Assembly (NCBI RefSeq): GCF_014898055.3
Contig: NW_023601104.1
Coordinates: forward strand, 83,683,106 to 83,747,105
Source of the DNA: Talpa occidentalis
Lineage: Eukaryota > Chordata > Mammalia > Eulipotyphla > Talpidae
Reading direction: 5' to 3'
DNA: 64,000 nucleotides
The position numbers were made by a program, and so were the translations under genes. The notes beneath the pieces are model-generated. The model had not been told where the DNA came from and searched no databases. It was given only the letters and a program-made list of their open reading frames with translations. Shown piece by piece: positions 11,820 through 22,199 of this stretch (positions are counted from its first letter, which is position 1; each line of letters begins with the position of its first letter).

Positions 11820-12950
11820 ACTGCGAATCACCTTGTAAAAAGGCAAGTAAAGACTTAAATACTGTAGGAAATTTGAACTTGTATTCAATGCTAGAAAATA
11901 CTATTGGCATACTTATTTTTGTGAAAGGCAGAAGGGATCATGTGGATTTTTCAAATGAAATATTTGTTGAACCACATTTTTGTCTTATAAAATATATATT
12001 ACAGTTATTTTTCACATATTAAGGACAGTGCCAAGAAAACTTTCCCATGTCTTTAAAATGTCAATAGCTCTGACAAATTAATATGAAAAACACTTGCTTC
12101 AGCAGCTAGTCTACATGGGAAAAGGATAGGACATTTTCAAAAGGAAGAAAATCCGTTAGGTAAATGTTAAGGAACTAAAAGAGGTGTTAGTAACAATAAA
12201 ATATCATGTCTCATTATCAAATATTAAGCAAATATTTAAAAAGTTAATAATCTATAATGGCAAGGAAATGAGGTAGGCATTATTATGTACTTCTGGTAGT
12301 GATTTAAATTCTATGGACTCATGTAGAATGCAAGTTGAAGTCATCAGTAAAAGCTTAAAAAGAGATTCATGCCCTTTAAATCCGTAATTTTATTTCTAGG
12401 GATCTATATTGAAGAAATGGCTAGAACTGTGAATAAAGATTTATGTAAAAATATATTCTTAATAGAATTATAGTTATAAAATTTTAGAAACATAATAAAT
12501 ATCTAATAATAGGGTAATGATTAATAATTGATGGTGCAGTCAGTTGAGAGATGGTTGGTAGTAAAATACAGTTAAAAATAATTTAATAATTAAACTTGCC
12601 ATTTTTATCTCTTCAGAATAGGAAGCACTCTCCTAAAAGCAAACTGTCACATATGTAACTTTCCTTTAGCCACAAAGAGAGAAACACAGAAATAGATGCC
12701 AGAATAATACTTTCCTCTAGGAGGAGTATAAAAGAATAGTTGCATTTCTATGAAAGACTGCTATGCCTCTTTAGAGAATCCCTGAGATGAGGGAACTCTA
12801 TATAATTTGCACAAGAGGTGGGCATGGGGAAGAACGTTGGAAGGGAATTAATAGAAATCTTAACTTTTCCTTTCTGGATTCCACTATCCTATGATATCTA
12901 TATTGCTATATAAAAAAAGGGTACCTGATCCAATCCACCATCTACAATGG
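11820..12950. other. Unique AT-rich sequence, no feature recognised
   Basis: Very AT-rich with short A/T runs and no SINE or ORF of note. May include L1 remnants too diverged to name. Confidence 0.45.
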
Positions 12951-12954
12951 AAGT

Positions 12955-13520
12955 GTAACGGGGTGGTCCCTAGGAAAAGGGGAGGTTTCAGGTTAGCTGC
13001 CCCACCCAAAAGAGGGTGGAGCTGAGCAGGAAAGTGGAGTAGTTAGAGAGGAGACTGGAGAAGGAAGGAAGCAGCATGGAGAGCAAGAAGGAGATCTGGA
13101 GGAGGCACATGGAGCAGAGACACATGAAGAAGTTGCACTTGCTTCTTGGTCCTGGACTCTCTGAAACAGACGTGGGTGAGAGACCTGTGGGGAGGTTAAC
13201 AATGGCAGCTTTTATCTTGATTTTGATTTTGTTCTTTTCCTCCAAAACTTGTCTGATTGATTCTGACCCTTTTGAATGGGTCCCTGCAGGAAGGTGCTTT
13301 AGACTTGTGGCATCTTTTGGGCTTTGCTTTGGGCTAAGCCTATTTGGCTGGACATTTACCCACAAGGGGATGTGTAACTTCGGGTGCTTGATTTGGAAAC
13401 TATATTCTTTGTATTTTCTTTGTTGCACACTAATTGTATTAAAGTTCCTTTCCATTAAAGGTCGTGTATGTTTTGTCTTGATGCAGCAGATGGCAGAACC
13501 TATGTAGAGCAGGCAGGTTT
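12955..13520 (+). mobile_element. Possible LTR of unknown family
   Basis: A GC-richer island in AT-rich surroundings, starting TGTAACGGGGTGGTCC. It has a purine-rich middle (GAAGGAAGGAAGCAGCATGG) and late polyadenylation-like hexamers ATTAAA in TTGTATTAAAGTTCC and CCATTAAAGG. This order (TG start, purine-rich U3, ATTAAA, T/G-rich downstream) suggests an LTR, but no terminal repeat pair or target duplication could be fixed. The 143- and 222-codon ORFs on opposite strands over it carry no known domain. TGTAACGG recurs at 13647, which may mark an edge or be chance. Confidence 0.3.
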
Positions 13521-13882
13521 GGGGGTTCTGGGGTGCCCTTCTCCCTGCCCTGTACATAATCAGCAATAAGATGCAGATTTTTATGAAAAATCTTATAAGG
13601 AAGGCTATCAATCTCAATGTTGAACCCTTGGATACAGTAGAAAATGTAACGGCCAAGTTCTAGGATAGGGAAGGAATCCCTCCAGATTGGTCTTCACTGT
13701 CAAGCAACTGGAAGATGGACATACTTTGACTACAACAGTCAGAAGGAGGCCACTCTTCATCTTGTCCTGAGACTGGGAGGTGGTGATTAGAAAAGAAAGA
13801 AGTCTTACACCACTTCCAAGAAAAATAAACATAAGTGAAAGGTTAAATTTGCTGACCTGGAATATTTTAAGGTGGATGAGAA

Positions 13883-14166
13883 TGTTTTCTCTTTTTAAAG
13901 ATTTATTTATTTATGAATACAAGAACTGGGGTGTAAGCCAGAGGTATGGAAGGGGAGGGTGAGAGGATTCACCAGAGACAGAGTGGGGAGCAGAACAGGC
14001 AGATCTACTGAAATACACTGCTGAGGGGAGCAGAGGGCGAGTCAGTAGAGGTCTGCTGCGCCATGTGCGTCAGCTCCCTGGAAGGCCTGGAATTGAACTC
14101 ATGATGCAGTGGTTGTCAATAGGTTGATAACACTGTCTTTAACCCCTGCGCCACCAGGGAGGCCCC
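13883..14166 (-). mobile_element. tRNA-derived SINE, full length
   Basis: Plus-strand reading runs from TTTTTAAAGATTTATTTATT through ACAAGAACTGGGGTGTAAGC to CTGCGCCACCAGGGAGGCCC. The short duplication GGATGAGAA flanks it (13874-13882 and 14167-14175). Confidence 0.93.
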
Positions 14167-14364
14167 GGATGAGAACATTAACATCAGTTGTCTTCATCGG
14201 GAGTGCCCATCAGGTAAAGGGGTGCTGGAGTTTTTATGGCCAACCACTTAGACAATATTGTGGCAAATGTTTTGTGACCTATTGTTTCAGCAAGCTAGAA
14301 AACAAGTAATTGTGTGTGGGTTCATAAAAGACGCTAAGAAAAAAAAGGCATCCCTAAGCTGATG

Positions 14365-14452
14365 GACATAAAAGTCACATAACTCATGAATGAAGTGGGA
14401 GGATTTGAACACATACAGAGTCTAACTCAAGAGCCGGTGCTACCTGAAATAT
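14365..14452 (-). repeat. MIR core fragment, antisense
   Basis: GTGGGAGGATTTGAACACAT followed by CTAACTCAAGAGCCGGTGCT matches the antisense MIR order (…AGTGGCAGAGCCGGGATTTGAACCCAGG…CCAGAGCCCGTGCTCT…) as I remember it. Confidence 0.55.
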
Positions 14453-14569
14453 GGTATTTTTGGAGATAAACTTGACAAAGGATGAAGATGGATTAAATAT
14501 TTCATAGAGTGTGAAGGAGAGTTAGTTGTCAAAATGGATATGTCATGGCAACATCTCTAAGATGGAAAG

Positions 14570-14665
14570 AGAGTTGAGAGGAGGAGGATTAGCTTTTAGA
14601 TGTGCTCAGTCTGAGATGTCTATAAAATATCAAGTAGGCATGGGAAACTCAGAATTTGACACCAG
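14570..14665. repeat. Possible ancient L2-like repeat
   Basis: GTCTGAGATGTCTATAAAAT then ATCAAGTAGGCATGGGAAAC recalls 'TTTGAGGTGCCTGTGGGACATCCAGGTGGAGATGTC' of a common ancient mammalian repeat. Family name from memory and uncertain. Confidence 0.35.
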
Positions 14666-14829
14666 TAACATTTCTGTACAAAACCACCATTGTCAAGTAT
14701 ATGAATGCCAAAGAAAAATTAGGAGTTATTTAATAATAGCTCTGAATTCACTAGAATCAAATATATACTTTTTGGTTAAATGTTTAACTTATTTAACCTA
14801 TGAGTTCAACAATTTGTGGACTTAAACAT

Positions 14830-16320
14830 GTTTACTTGGGATGTTTGGTACTGTTTCCCACAATTATTAAAGCAGAGTCAGTGAGAGGAGAGGCTGAAAG
14901 TACTATTGAAATTCTATTACTATGAGGTTTCTGCAGTAATCTAAATGCTTTCACTTTAGTAGAATTTCCCTGTGACCAGTAAATCATGTTCCCAACATAT
15001 GCAGTCTTTCCTCCTTGCTCTTGTCACAACCTTTTGCATGTTTCCAGTGTCTTGGGTTTAGTTAGCATATACCCTTTAAAGAGGAAAGACTCTGAGTGTT
15101 ATTGCCTTATAAGAAACTAAAAAAAAAAATCCTGAAAACTTTTAATCCTGCTGGTTTTGTAGACTAAGTTAGAGAATGAAACATTGGCCACTACTAGTCA
15201 AGCTCTGAATTATAATTTTTCTATCTTCTTCCCTGCACACATTTGAGAATTTAATTACATTTTGTTCATTATGAGTATCTTGCATACCAATACTTTTACA
15301 TGCTTTATACTGTAATAATTGAGATATGGGAGACGAACTTTGGATTTATAAGTGGAAAGTTAATAGAGAAACAGATTTAGGGCTTTAGGATGATTTGGGA
15401 GGACCAAGAGAGCGTAGTAGTATTAATCAGTTTCTCTTTCCAAACTTTTAACTCCTTTCATCAGAACCTTTTACATTCTGGCTTTAAGTAAAAGAAGCAG
15501 GTGAGGTGTGGGCAGACCCTACTGCAGAAACAAAAGGTAAATAAAATCAAATGAAACATGAAACAACTTCTTTATTTTACAAAGGTAAACTATATATAAA
15601 ATAATAAGAGTATGTAATCTTGCATAGTATATGTATTTTTAATATATTTTATGTCTTCTGATATAGTTTGAACTACATACAGAACTATGCATGTTTATAT
15701 ATGTGCATATGTATATATATGTATACATATGTATATATAAAGTTCCCCACTCTTTAATTTTTTCATTACCTTCCTTATAAAGGTGCTGCTGATTCCAGGT
15801 AAATACCTTGTCCCAGAATTCCATCTTGGCATCTGCTTCAAGGAAGCCTACCTGTGACCACATATATGCTCAAGCTCAATATTTCAACCCAATCCAGGTA
15901 AACTTTTTGTTGCTAAAAATGAAAAAAAAAAAAAAGACAGCTACAGTGGCTAAATTAGGGTATGGAACCTCTATTCTCACCAATGACCAAGCTGACCAGG
16001 AGCGTGGTTGAAAGTTTCTCTCCCTGACAACCCCCTCATTGAAGAGTGAAAACAGGCCGAGAGGGTGCTAGTGGCCTGCCGACATGCTGAGCACACAGAG
16101 AGGTTCTCAGCTCACGATCTTCACTTCATTTTGATACTTTGGGGTCACTCCAGAGTGAGTCACAGGTAAACTATCAAATTCACAGAAATTTGACATCAAA
16201 ATGATGTAAAATGAAGGTTGTAAATGGTATATTTTAAAACTGGCAACGGTGACTGCCAATGTTGATTTATTGCCTAATTTCCACTCCTCAGTCACCCCCT
16301 CTTCATTTTTGACATTTCCC
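14830..16320. other. Unique sequence with a cryptic AT/GT microsatellite
   Basis: Mostly unique AT-rich DNA. At 15692-15739 an alternating patch (CATATGTATATATATGTATA) forms a degenerate (TA)n/(TG)n repeat. An A14 run sits at about 15920. No gene or SINE recognised. Confidence 0.5.
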
Positions 16321-16323
16321 TTC

Positions 16324-16431
16324 TGTAAGGCAGGAATGGGCACAGGGCAGGTTTTTTGATCCCATGCAGACTGGGTAAAGGAGGATTCAGAGTCCTCAGT
16401 GGCTTTTTTGCAGGTCTTTTATTGGGGTTCA
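16324..16431 (-). mobile_element. LTR fragment, 3' (R-U5) end, family A
   Basis: TGTAAGGCAGGAATGGGCAC to GGTCTTTTATTGGGGTTCA matches the first ~110 bp of the LTR at 36319-36772 almost base for base, including TTTTTTGATCCCATGCAGAC and the reverse-complemented polyadenylation signal (TTTTATTGG). The rest of the LTR is missing; sequence changes abruptly after 16431. Minus orientation. Confidence 0.85.
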
Positions 16432-16685
16432 GACTACACTAGTTCTGTTGAAGAGTAAGCCTTTCTCTGGTTCAGTAATCTTCCTAGCAACTTAGTAAAA
16501 TCCATTATGATGGAACTTTTGGTCTCAATGAAAATGAACTTATTTCAGCATTTGTGACTGACTCCTAGGTCCTTCTCATCAGCACAAATCCTCGATTAAA
16601 GGATCTAGGCCATTGCTCTGGTTCAAGGCAATTTTGGGTTTAAAATATTCTGAACCAAAGCAAGTCATGCATAGTGAGTCTAATG

Positions 16686-16895
16686 GAGTGGTTCTCAACT
16701 GGGGGTGATTTTGCCTTCCAGAGACATTTGACACTATTTAGAGATATTTCCATTGACATAATTGGTGGATGCTACTGGCATCATATGAGTAGGAGCTGGG
16801 GGTGCTGTTTAACACCCTACCACACACCAACAGACCTCACAGTGAGTTCTCATCTGACCGGAAATGTCAACAGGGGAGCTGTTGAGAAGCAATGG
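16686..16895 (+). mobile_element. MER20 (hAT-Charlie non-autonomous DNA transposon)
   Basis: Starts AGTGGTTCTCAACTGGGGGT and has GATTTTGCCTTCCAGAGACA, GCTACTGGCATCATATGAGT, GGGTGCTGTTTAACACCCTA and GAAATGTCAACAGGGGAGC, ending TGTTGAGAAGCAATGG. This is the full order of the MER20 consensus as I know it, about 210 bp, with diverged termini. A fossil from early placental evolution. Its ORF is not a gene. Confidence 0.88.
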
Positions 16896-16899
16896 TTGA

Positions 16900-19440
16900 A
16901 AGGCATTACTAACTTAACAGAGCTGGCAAATGGCACTAGGAGGCTTGGACCAGGAACCCCAAAAATGAGCACTGCTGTCTTGAGTGAGCTCTTCTCACAG
17001 AGGTTCTAAAGAACATTTTGACTGTAACTCTGCTTGATTGCTGTGAACTCAGTGCTCCGTAAGGACTGATCTGATCTAGGTTAATTAGCTGGAACGTTTG
17101 CTCTTATGCCAGGGTGTTGCAGGAGTAACGCGATGAAATGAGCCTTGTCAAATCAGTTGTAATTAAAAACAGCTCAGTTGTCTGTCCCCTGTTAAAAATA
17201 AATGTCATTTGAGGTTAAAGTATTACTTAAAAGCAGTATGTGATAAATAAAAATGGCAGCCAATTATCTACTTCATGCTTTTCAGAAAGATGAAAACCGA
17301 GCATTGTTTTAAAAAAAAAATTGCCTCTTAGTTTCATTTAGTAACTTTCATTAGACTCCTTAGCTATTGTTCCTCATTTTATTAACTGGAACAAACATTC
17401 CACTTTGGCAAGGTGACAATGACACTTTGGCACCATTTCCATAGAGTTCTCCAAATCTGAGATGGTCAATAAAATACAGAGGTACTGTTCGAAAACCATT
17501 CACAGCCAGGACCCTCTGTGTCAAAGAATCTTCTGGAGAATTGACTTTCATCCTCTACAGATAAAGTACAAATAATTGTTGTGATGTTAGAGGTGAAAAG
17601 GGAGGTATGAAATCAGAAAGGATCATCATCTAGCTCAGAGAGTGGAAAAATGCTGCTCAGCACTGCTATTTGAGCTGAATTTCGAAAGTTCAGCTAATCA
17701 AATAGAGCAAGAATGGGAGGTACTGTAAGGAAGAATGGATATAACTCAGCATCTTGGAAAATCCTATAAGACAAACATTTCAACAAAAAAATTCCTAATA
17801 TTTTTTATTTCACCAATTTTCAAAATTGGATTCAAGGAGAGAGTCATCTTGCCTATTGCTGCTCTTGATTCTTATCAAAAAAATTCCTACCTCTCCCATT
17901 TAATTCTCTCAAAGAAATGTTCTGTTAATACTGAAATATCTTTTGTTTAATGTGCTGACTTTTTTTGTATCAGGGTAAAATTAGCTTAAACAATATTCAT
18001 GAGATTTCAGATGAATAGAAACTAAGATTTATTTCTGAGTTAAAGTGAAATTCTTATTTTAACATTTTAAAAAATATTCAAGTCTCTTTTTTGGAATGAA
18101 TTCAGACAAAAAAAAAAAATCATTCCTTTCACATGAACCATGGAACCTTTTTGCAGAGCACATTTCTCCAGAAGACCTTCTGCCCTAATATTAAGGAGCC
18201 ACCTAGGAGCTGTTTATTTGCTTCCCTCACAACCACCCAGCTGTTATTTCCATTTGTGGTCTTAGTGCTAATTGCATAATGTCCCTAATTTATACCCACT
18301 GGTAGATCTGATCACTGCATTACCTGGAGGGCAAGCTTTAATTAGAGAAATTTCTGAACAAATTGTCTAAAAAGCTTGTTTAGCATGATTAAATGCAAGA
18401 GGGCTCCCCCTCTTTTTAAAAATGAGCATTTACTTTATACTGAACTTTGCAGATAAAAAGCAACATCAGTTCTAATTAAGGCCTATAAAATGAGCAGCAA
18501 CATTACCCATGAAAACCAATTGGATTTTGTTGTTTGTAACTGAAATATATATGACTCAATGCTACACTTATTCAACAGCTTTTGACATTTCTACTTTGCC
18601 TCTGTCAGAACTAACAAGGTGAAACAGCAAAGTGATTGAAAAAGGATAAACTGTGAAAAGATGATACACTGATGTGTGATGCTAATTCAACTGTGGCTTA
18701 TGAAAAGAGATTAGAATCATATGCATCCTCACCTACACATCTCCAGCTACTTGAACAAGCCAACATTAAATTAAACCGTCCATATTGTTAATAGGTGGCA
18801 AGATACCCTGTGAATTAATATGCAATCATTTTACATTTAAGTAAAGTGCAAATAAGATAAATATCATAATAGGGTCAACAAACTCTGAGAATCCAAACAA
18901 ACAATTAAGGTCAACTTTGCTGTTTAGATAAAATACATTGGCTAAATGTCAATGTCATACAAAGTGAAATAAAATGAATTTGGTGAGGGGAGTTTAGAAA
19001 TCTCAGTCATTTTTTTTATCAGCCTCTGTGAAAGTGTTTGTATTATTCTTAATCACTGGCCACTTTTGATGCCTTCTTTGACTGGATCTCTGTTAGAAAA
19101 TACATTAAGTTTAGAAATTGTATTCCCTGTTTGAATACACAAGAGGACAGGGTAAAGTGTGATTGATTATCTGATTCTTTCGGGTAAACATTAGAAAAGA
19201 ACTTTGTTTTGTATCCTTGTCACCAACTTTCTGATGAACATAGTACTGGTTGCACATTAAAATTATTTAAAATGCCAATGTAGCATCACAAACCAATAAA
19301 ACTGATTATATCCTGATTGTCTAGGAACTTGGAGACATAGGGATTTTTGCAAGTGTTCCTCATACCTCTGACACACAATGAGGGTTGAAAAGCAACAAAA
19401 CATAATCATGGATTGACTTGTAATTCAAATTGCAATCTTT
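16900..19440. promoter_or_regulatory. Repeat-free block, candidate conserved non-coding DNA
   Basis: About 2.5 kb without SINE, LTR, LINE or microsatellite, unusual in this window. It contains several homeodomain-type TAATTA cores: GGTTAATTAGCTGG (~17080), GCTTTAATTAGAG (~18334) and TTCTAATTAAGG (~18471). There is also an octamer/CEBP-like CTAATTGCATAATG (~18268) and AATGCAAG (~18392). The texture (dense TAAT cores, CA/TG motifs, few CpG) resembles developmental enhancers, but only inter-species alignment could show conservation. No promoter or exon seen. Confidence 0.35.
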
Positions 19441-19444
19441 AGTT

Positions 19445-19590
19445 AGAACTCTGGATGGAGAGCCACGGGACCACAACTATAATTCTATCTTGGCCACTAT
19501 TTAATGAGATGACCCTGAACAAAGCACTTCTCTTGGATCCAATGCTCAATAATCTCACATTCTAACTTAAACTAAGGGATTAAATAAATT
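19445..19590 (+). repeat. MIR fragment
   Basis: AACTCTGGATGGAGAGCCAC, ATTCTATCTTGGCCACTATT, TGAGATGACCCTGAACAAAG and CACTTCTCTTGG follow the sense MIR order (ACTCTGGAGCCAG…CCGGCTCTGCCACTTACTAGCTG TGTGACCTTGGGCAAG) as remembered. Confidence 0.55.
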
Positions 19591-19688
19591 TAATTTGCAC
19601 CCTATGTACATTACCTCTAGTGTACAGCGCCAAAAAGAGTAGAACATACAATTTTCACACACTCTGGCATCTCTTGTCCTTAATATAT

Positions 19689-20115
19689 TGTAGGGTAAGT
19701 GATTATCAGGCTTTTCTGTCCTCCCGCCATTAGCATTAATGATGGATCCCTGTGGTCCTGAAGGCAAGCCTGATGGCGGCACCTGCTGTGGGGTGTGGGC
19801 ATACGTAGATGGGTACACCTGGCCTGAGACCATGCTTACAAGGTCAGCGTAACGAGGACGCCAGCAGAGAATGGAACCAGCAGAGAAACAGATCACAAGA
19901 ATGCCAGAAAGCCCAGAAAGAGTGAGGATTCGCCAGGGGCTGGGAGGCCTGCCAGCCTCCTGGCCCCCCAAAACCCCTGCATGCTGTGCACCTGGTTGCT
20001 GCACTACATGTAAAGCCCAATAAATGCCTGAAAAGCCACCCAGGGCTCCAGGACGCTCCTTTACCCCGTCTGCTCCAATCACAGAAATCCTGCTCTGTGC
20101 CTTCCTGCCACTACA
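19689..20115 (+). mobile_element. LTR, family A, copy 1 (solo)
   Basis: Starts TGTAGGGTAAGTGATTATCA and ends CTTCCTGCCACTACA, a TGTAG/CTACA terminal inverted repeat. Inside: ATTAATGATGGATCCCTGTG, the TATA-like GCTTACAAGG, a purine-rich middle, AATAAATGCCTGAAAAGCC (polyadenylation signal) and CACCCAGGGCTCCAGGACGC. Shares all these blocks with copies at 20405 and 36319. Carries about 60 bp extra, GC-rich (GGGGCTGGGAGGCCTGCC), before the signal. No gag, pol or env adjoins it. The flanks TATA/TATG may be a decayed 4-bp target duplication. A 171-codon minus-strand ORF over it is spurious. Confidence 0.88.
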
Positions 20116-20404
20116 TATGTTATCTCCTTTGAAGTGATTTGAGTAAGTAGAGAGTAAAGAGAAGCTTAAGGGAATACCACAGCCTGATGGGAAGCTCTGT
20201 AGTCACTACATGCTGCCTTTAACAAGGGATGGCTTTTTTTTTTTTTTCCCCCACCATGGACACTTCTTATCAGTGACATTGCAGTTTCTTCTATGTACCA
20301 GGGGGTGAAAAGTCAACTGAAGTTTGACTAAACTAGATAAGTATGTCAATTAAGTCCCTAAATAAATCCATACTCCTTTATAGTTTTCCACTGCAGTTAC
20401 TCAT

Positions 20405-20797
20405 TGTAGGGTAGGTAAAAATGGTATCAGGCTTTTCTGCCCTCCCTCCATTAGGATTGATGATGGATCCTTGTGGTCCTGAATGCATGCCTGATGGCGG
20501 GCACCTGGAGTAGGGTATGGGCATGCGTAAGTGGGTACACCTGGGCTAAGGCTGGGCTTATAAGGATGGCTTCATGGGAACTCCTGGAGAGCAGAGAAGC
20601 AGAGAGAGCTAAAGAGAGACTGAAAGAGAAGCAGCGACCACCAGAGAACGCCAGAGAGCCCAGAAAGAGTGAAGGCTGCTGTGTACCCAGTAAAATCCCA
20701 ATAAAAGACTGAAAAGCCACTGAGGGCTCCAGGACTTCACCCCGTTACCTGTCTGCTCCAATCATAGAAACCTGCTCTGTCCCTTCCTGCCATTACA
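20405..20797 (+). mobile_element. LTR, family A, copy 2 (solo)
   Basis: TGTAGGGTAGGTAAAAATGG to TTCCTGCCATTACA, 393 bp. It contains GATGATGGATCCTTGTGGTC, TATA-like GGCTTATAAGGATGG, purine-rich AGAGAGCTAAAGAGAGACTG, the signal CCCAATAAAAGACTGAAAAG and a CACTGAGGGCTCCAGGAC block. It lies 289 bp downstream of copy 1 in the same direction, but the interval has no tRNA primer-binding site or polypurine tract and the two differ by a large indel. So they are probably not the paired ends of one provirus. No target duplication visible. Confidence 0.88.
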
Positions 20798-21330
20798 CCC
20801 TTCAAACAGGATATTCATCCTAAAGTTCAAGCAGTCTTCACGTCACCAGGAGGAAGGAAACTCCTCAAATGGATTCAGTCAGTAAGTCTGTGTTCATATT
20901 ACATGGATAGAGCGCCTGGATCCAGCTGTATTTGTAGTCACAACTTATGATTTTCATTTACCGGAGGCAATACATTTCCTCCTTAGGAATAAGAAAGGGG
21001 ATGATTCATCATTTGCACATAAAAGGGTCAAGATGAACGAGAACATCTTGCACCTGAGAAAGTTACATCTGTACAGTTTCTAGTGAGCAAGCAGAGGCAG
21101 GTTCACTATCCATTCAGGCAGATGGATAAAGTCTTCTTTGGATTTTTCATCCCTAAGCCATCCTTGGATTTTTCAGCCTTTAATGCTCTCAAGGAACCAG
21201 GCACACCAGGCAGGGAGGCTGGCATGCAAAGAGGCAGGCATGGGCCAGACAGGGGGTCTGAGAGGCAGGCAGGCAACTGAGCCTCCCAGCCCCTCCTTGA
21301 ATCTTTAGCTCTTTCTCTGGGCTCTCTCTG
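20798..21330. other. Unique sequence, no gene recognised
   Basis: Contains GC-richer, GGCAGGCAGG-like imperfect repeats (AGGCAGGGAGGCTGGCATGC, then GAGGCAGGCAGGCAACTG at about 21210-21280) just upstream of the (TC)n tract. Opposite-strand ORFs here have no domain support. Confidence 0.45.
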
Positions 21331-21332
21331 GT

Positions 21333-21334
<2 letters not shown>

Positions 21335-21372
<38 letters not shown>
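21335..21372. repeat. Microsatellite (TC)19
   Basis: Nineteen uninterrupted TC units, followed by TTTTTCTCTC. The minus-strand Glu/Arg-repeat ORF across it is an artefact. Confidence 0.97.
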
Positions 21373-21377
<5 letters not shown>

Positions 21378-21920
21378 CTCTCATCGGTCATCTCGTGGTC
21401 TCACCTCTTGTCCTCTAGTAGACATAGTCCATCTCTCAGTGATACCACCCTTATGCTTCCACCTCTAGACTCACGTGTGCACACTTGCACATGCATGCAC
21501 ACCCATATACAGAGGTGTCCACAATCAGGCACACAAGCCCCATGCCCACCCTCTTGCATTAACATGATCAAGACCACAGGTGATAGCCACAGAGTCTAGA
21601 GGCATAAAAAGCCTGATTAATTCATTTACACTATACCTTTGCTTTTCACCAAACTGAGTGATTCATTCATTATAACAAAACACAGGTTTAATAAAAGATG
21701 CTGCCTCTCCTTATTAATGGCATAATAGAAGTACCTTAAGTAGTTAATCATCTCAGATTGTCTATTAATTACTAAAAATCCATTTTTAAAGTGATATAAT
21801 AATGAAGTTTTATTATTATGAGTCAGACCAAAATTAAAACACCTATTTGTTAGGGGCTGTTTCTAATCCTCTTTCTCACAAATGTTGCAAATGAGAATTT
21901 TTTAATGCATGTTTTAGCAA

Positions 21921-22187
21921 CTTTTTTTTAAAGATTCATTTTATTTTTGCATACAAAAGTTGGGTACAGGCCAGATGTGTGAGGGGGGATAAGAGGATTC
22001 ACCAGAAACAGAGCGGGGAGCAAGACAGGTGGATTGACTGAGATACACTGCTGAAGGGAGCAGTGGGCTGGACAGGTGAGGTCTGCTACACTCATAGCTC
22101 CCTGGCCTGGGATTGAACTCATGCCTCAGTGGCTGGCGATGGCTTCACAGTGCTGAGACTTAACCCCTTGTGCCACCAGGGAGGCCT
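21921..22187 (-). mobile_element. tRNA-derived SINE, full length, diverged
   Basis: Plus-strand: TTTTTTTTAAAGATTCATTT, then AAAAGTTGGGTACAGGCC, the body with AGAGGATTCACCAGAAACAG and the end GCCACCAGGGAGGCC. Flanks CATGTTTTAG and CATGTTTTGA form a decayed duplication. Confidence 0.92.
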
Positions 22188-22199
22188 AACATGTTTTGA

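Noticed and set aside
12988..13656. 222-codon minus-strand ORF, the longest in the window
   Set aside because: It overlaps a plus-strand 143-codon ORF, lies in an LTR-like GC-rich island, has low-complexity Lys/Ile and Ser/Leu runs and no recognisable domain.
16674..17009. 111-codon plus-strand ORF
   Set aside because: Translates the MER20 fossil and its flank.
19567..20082. 171-codon minus-strand ORF
   Set aside because: Lies almost wholly over LTR copy 1 in antisense; no viral or host domain.
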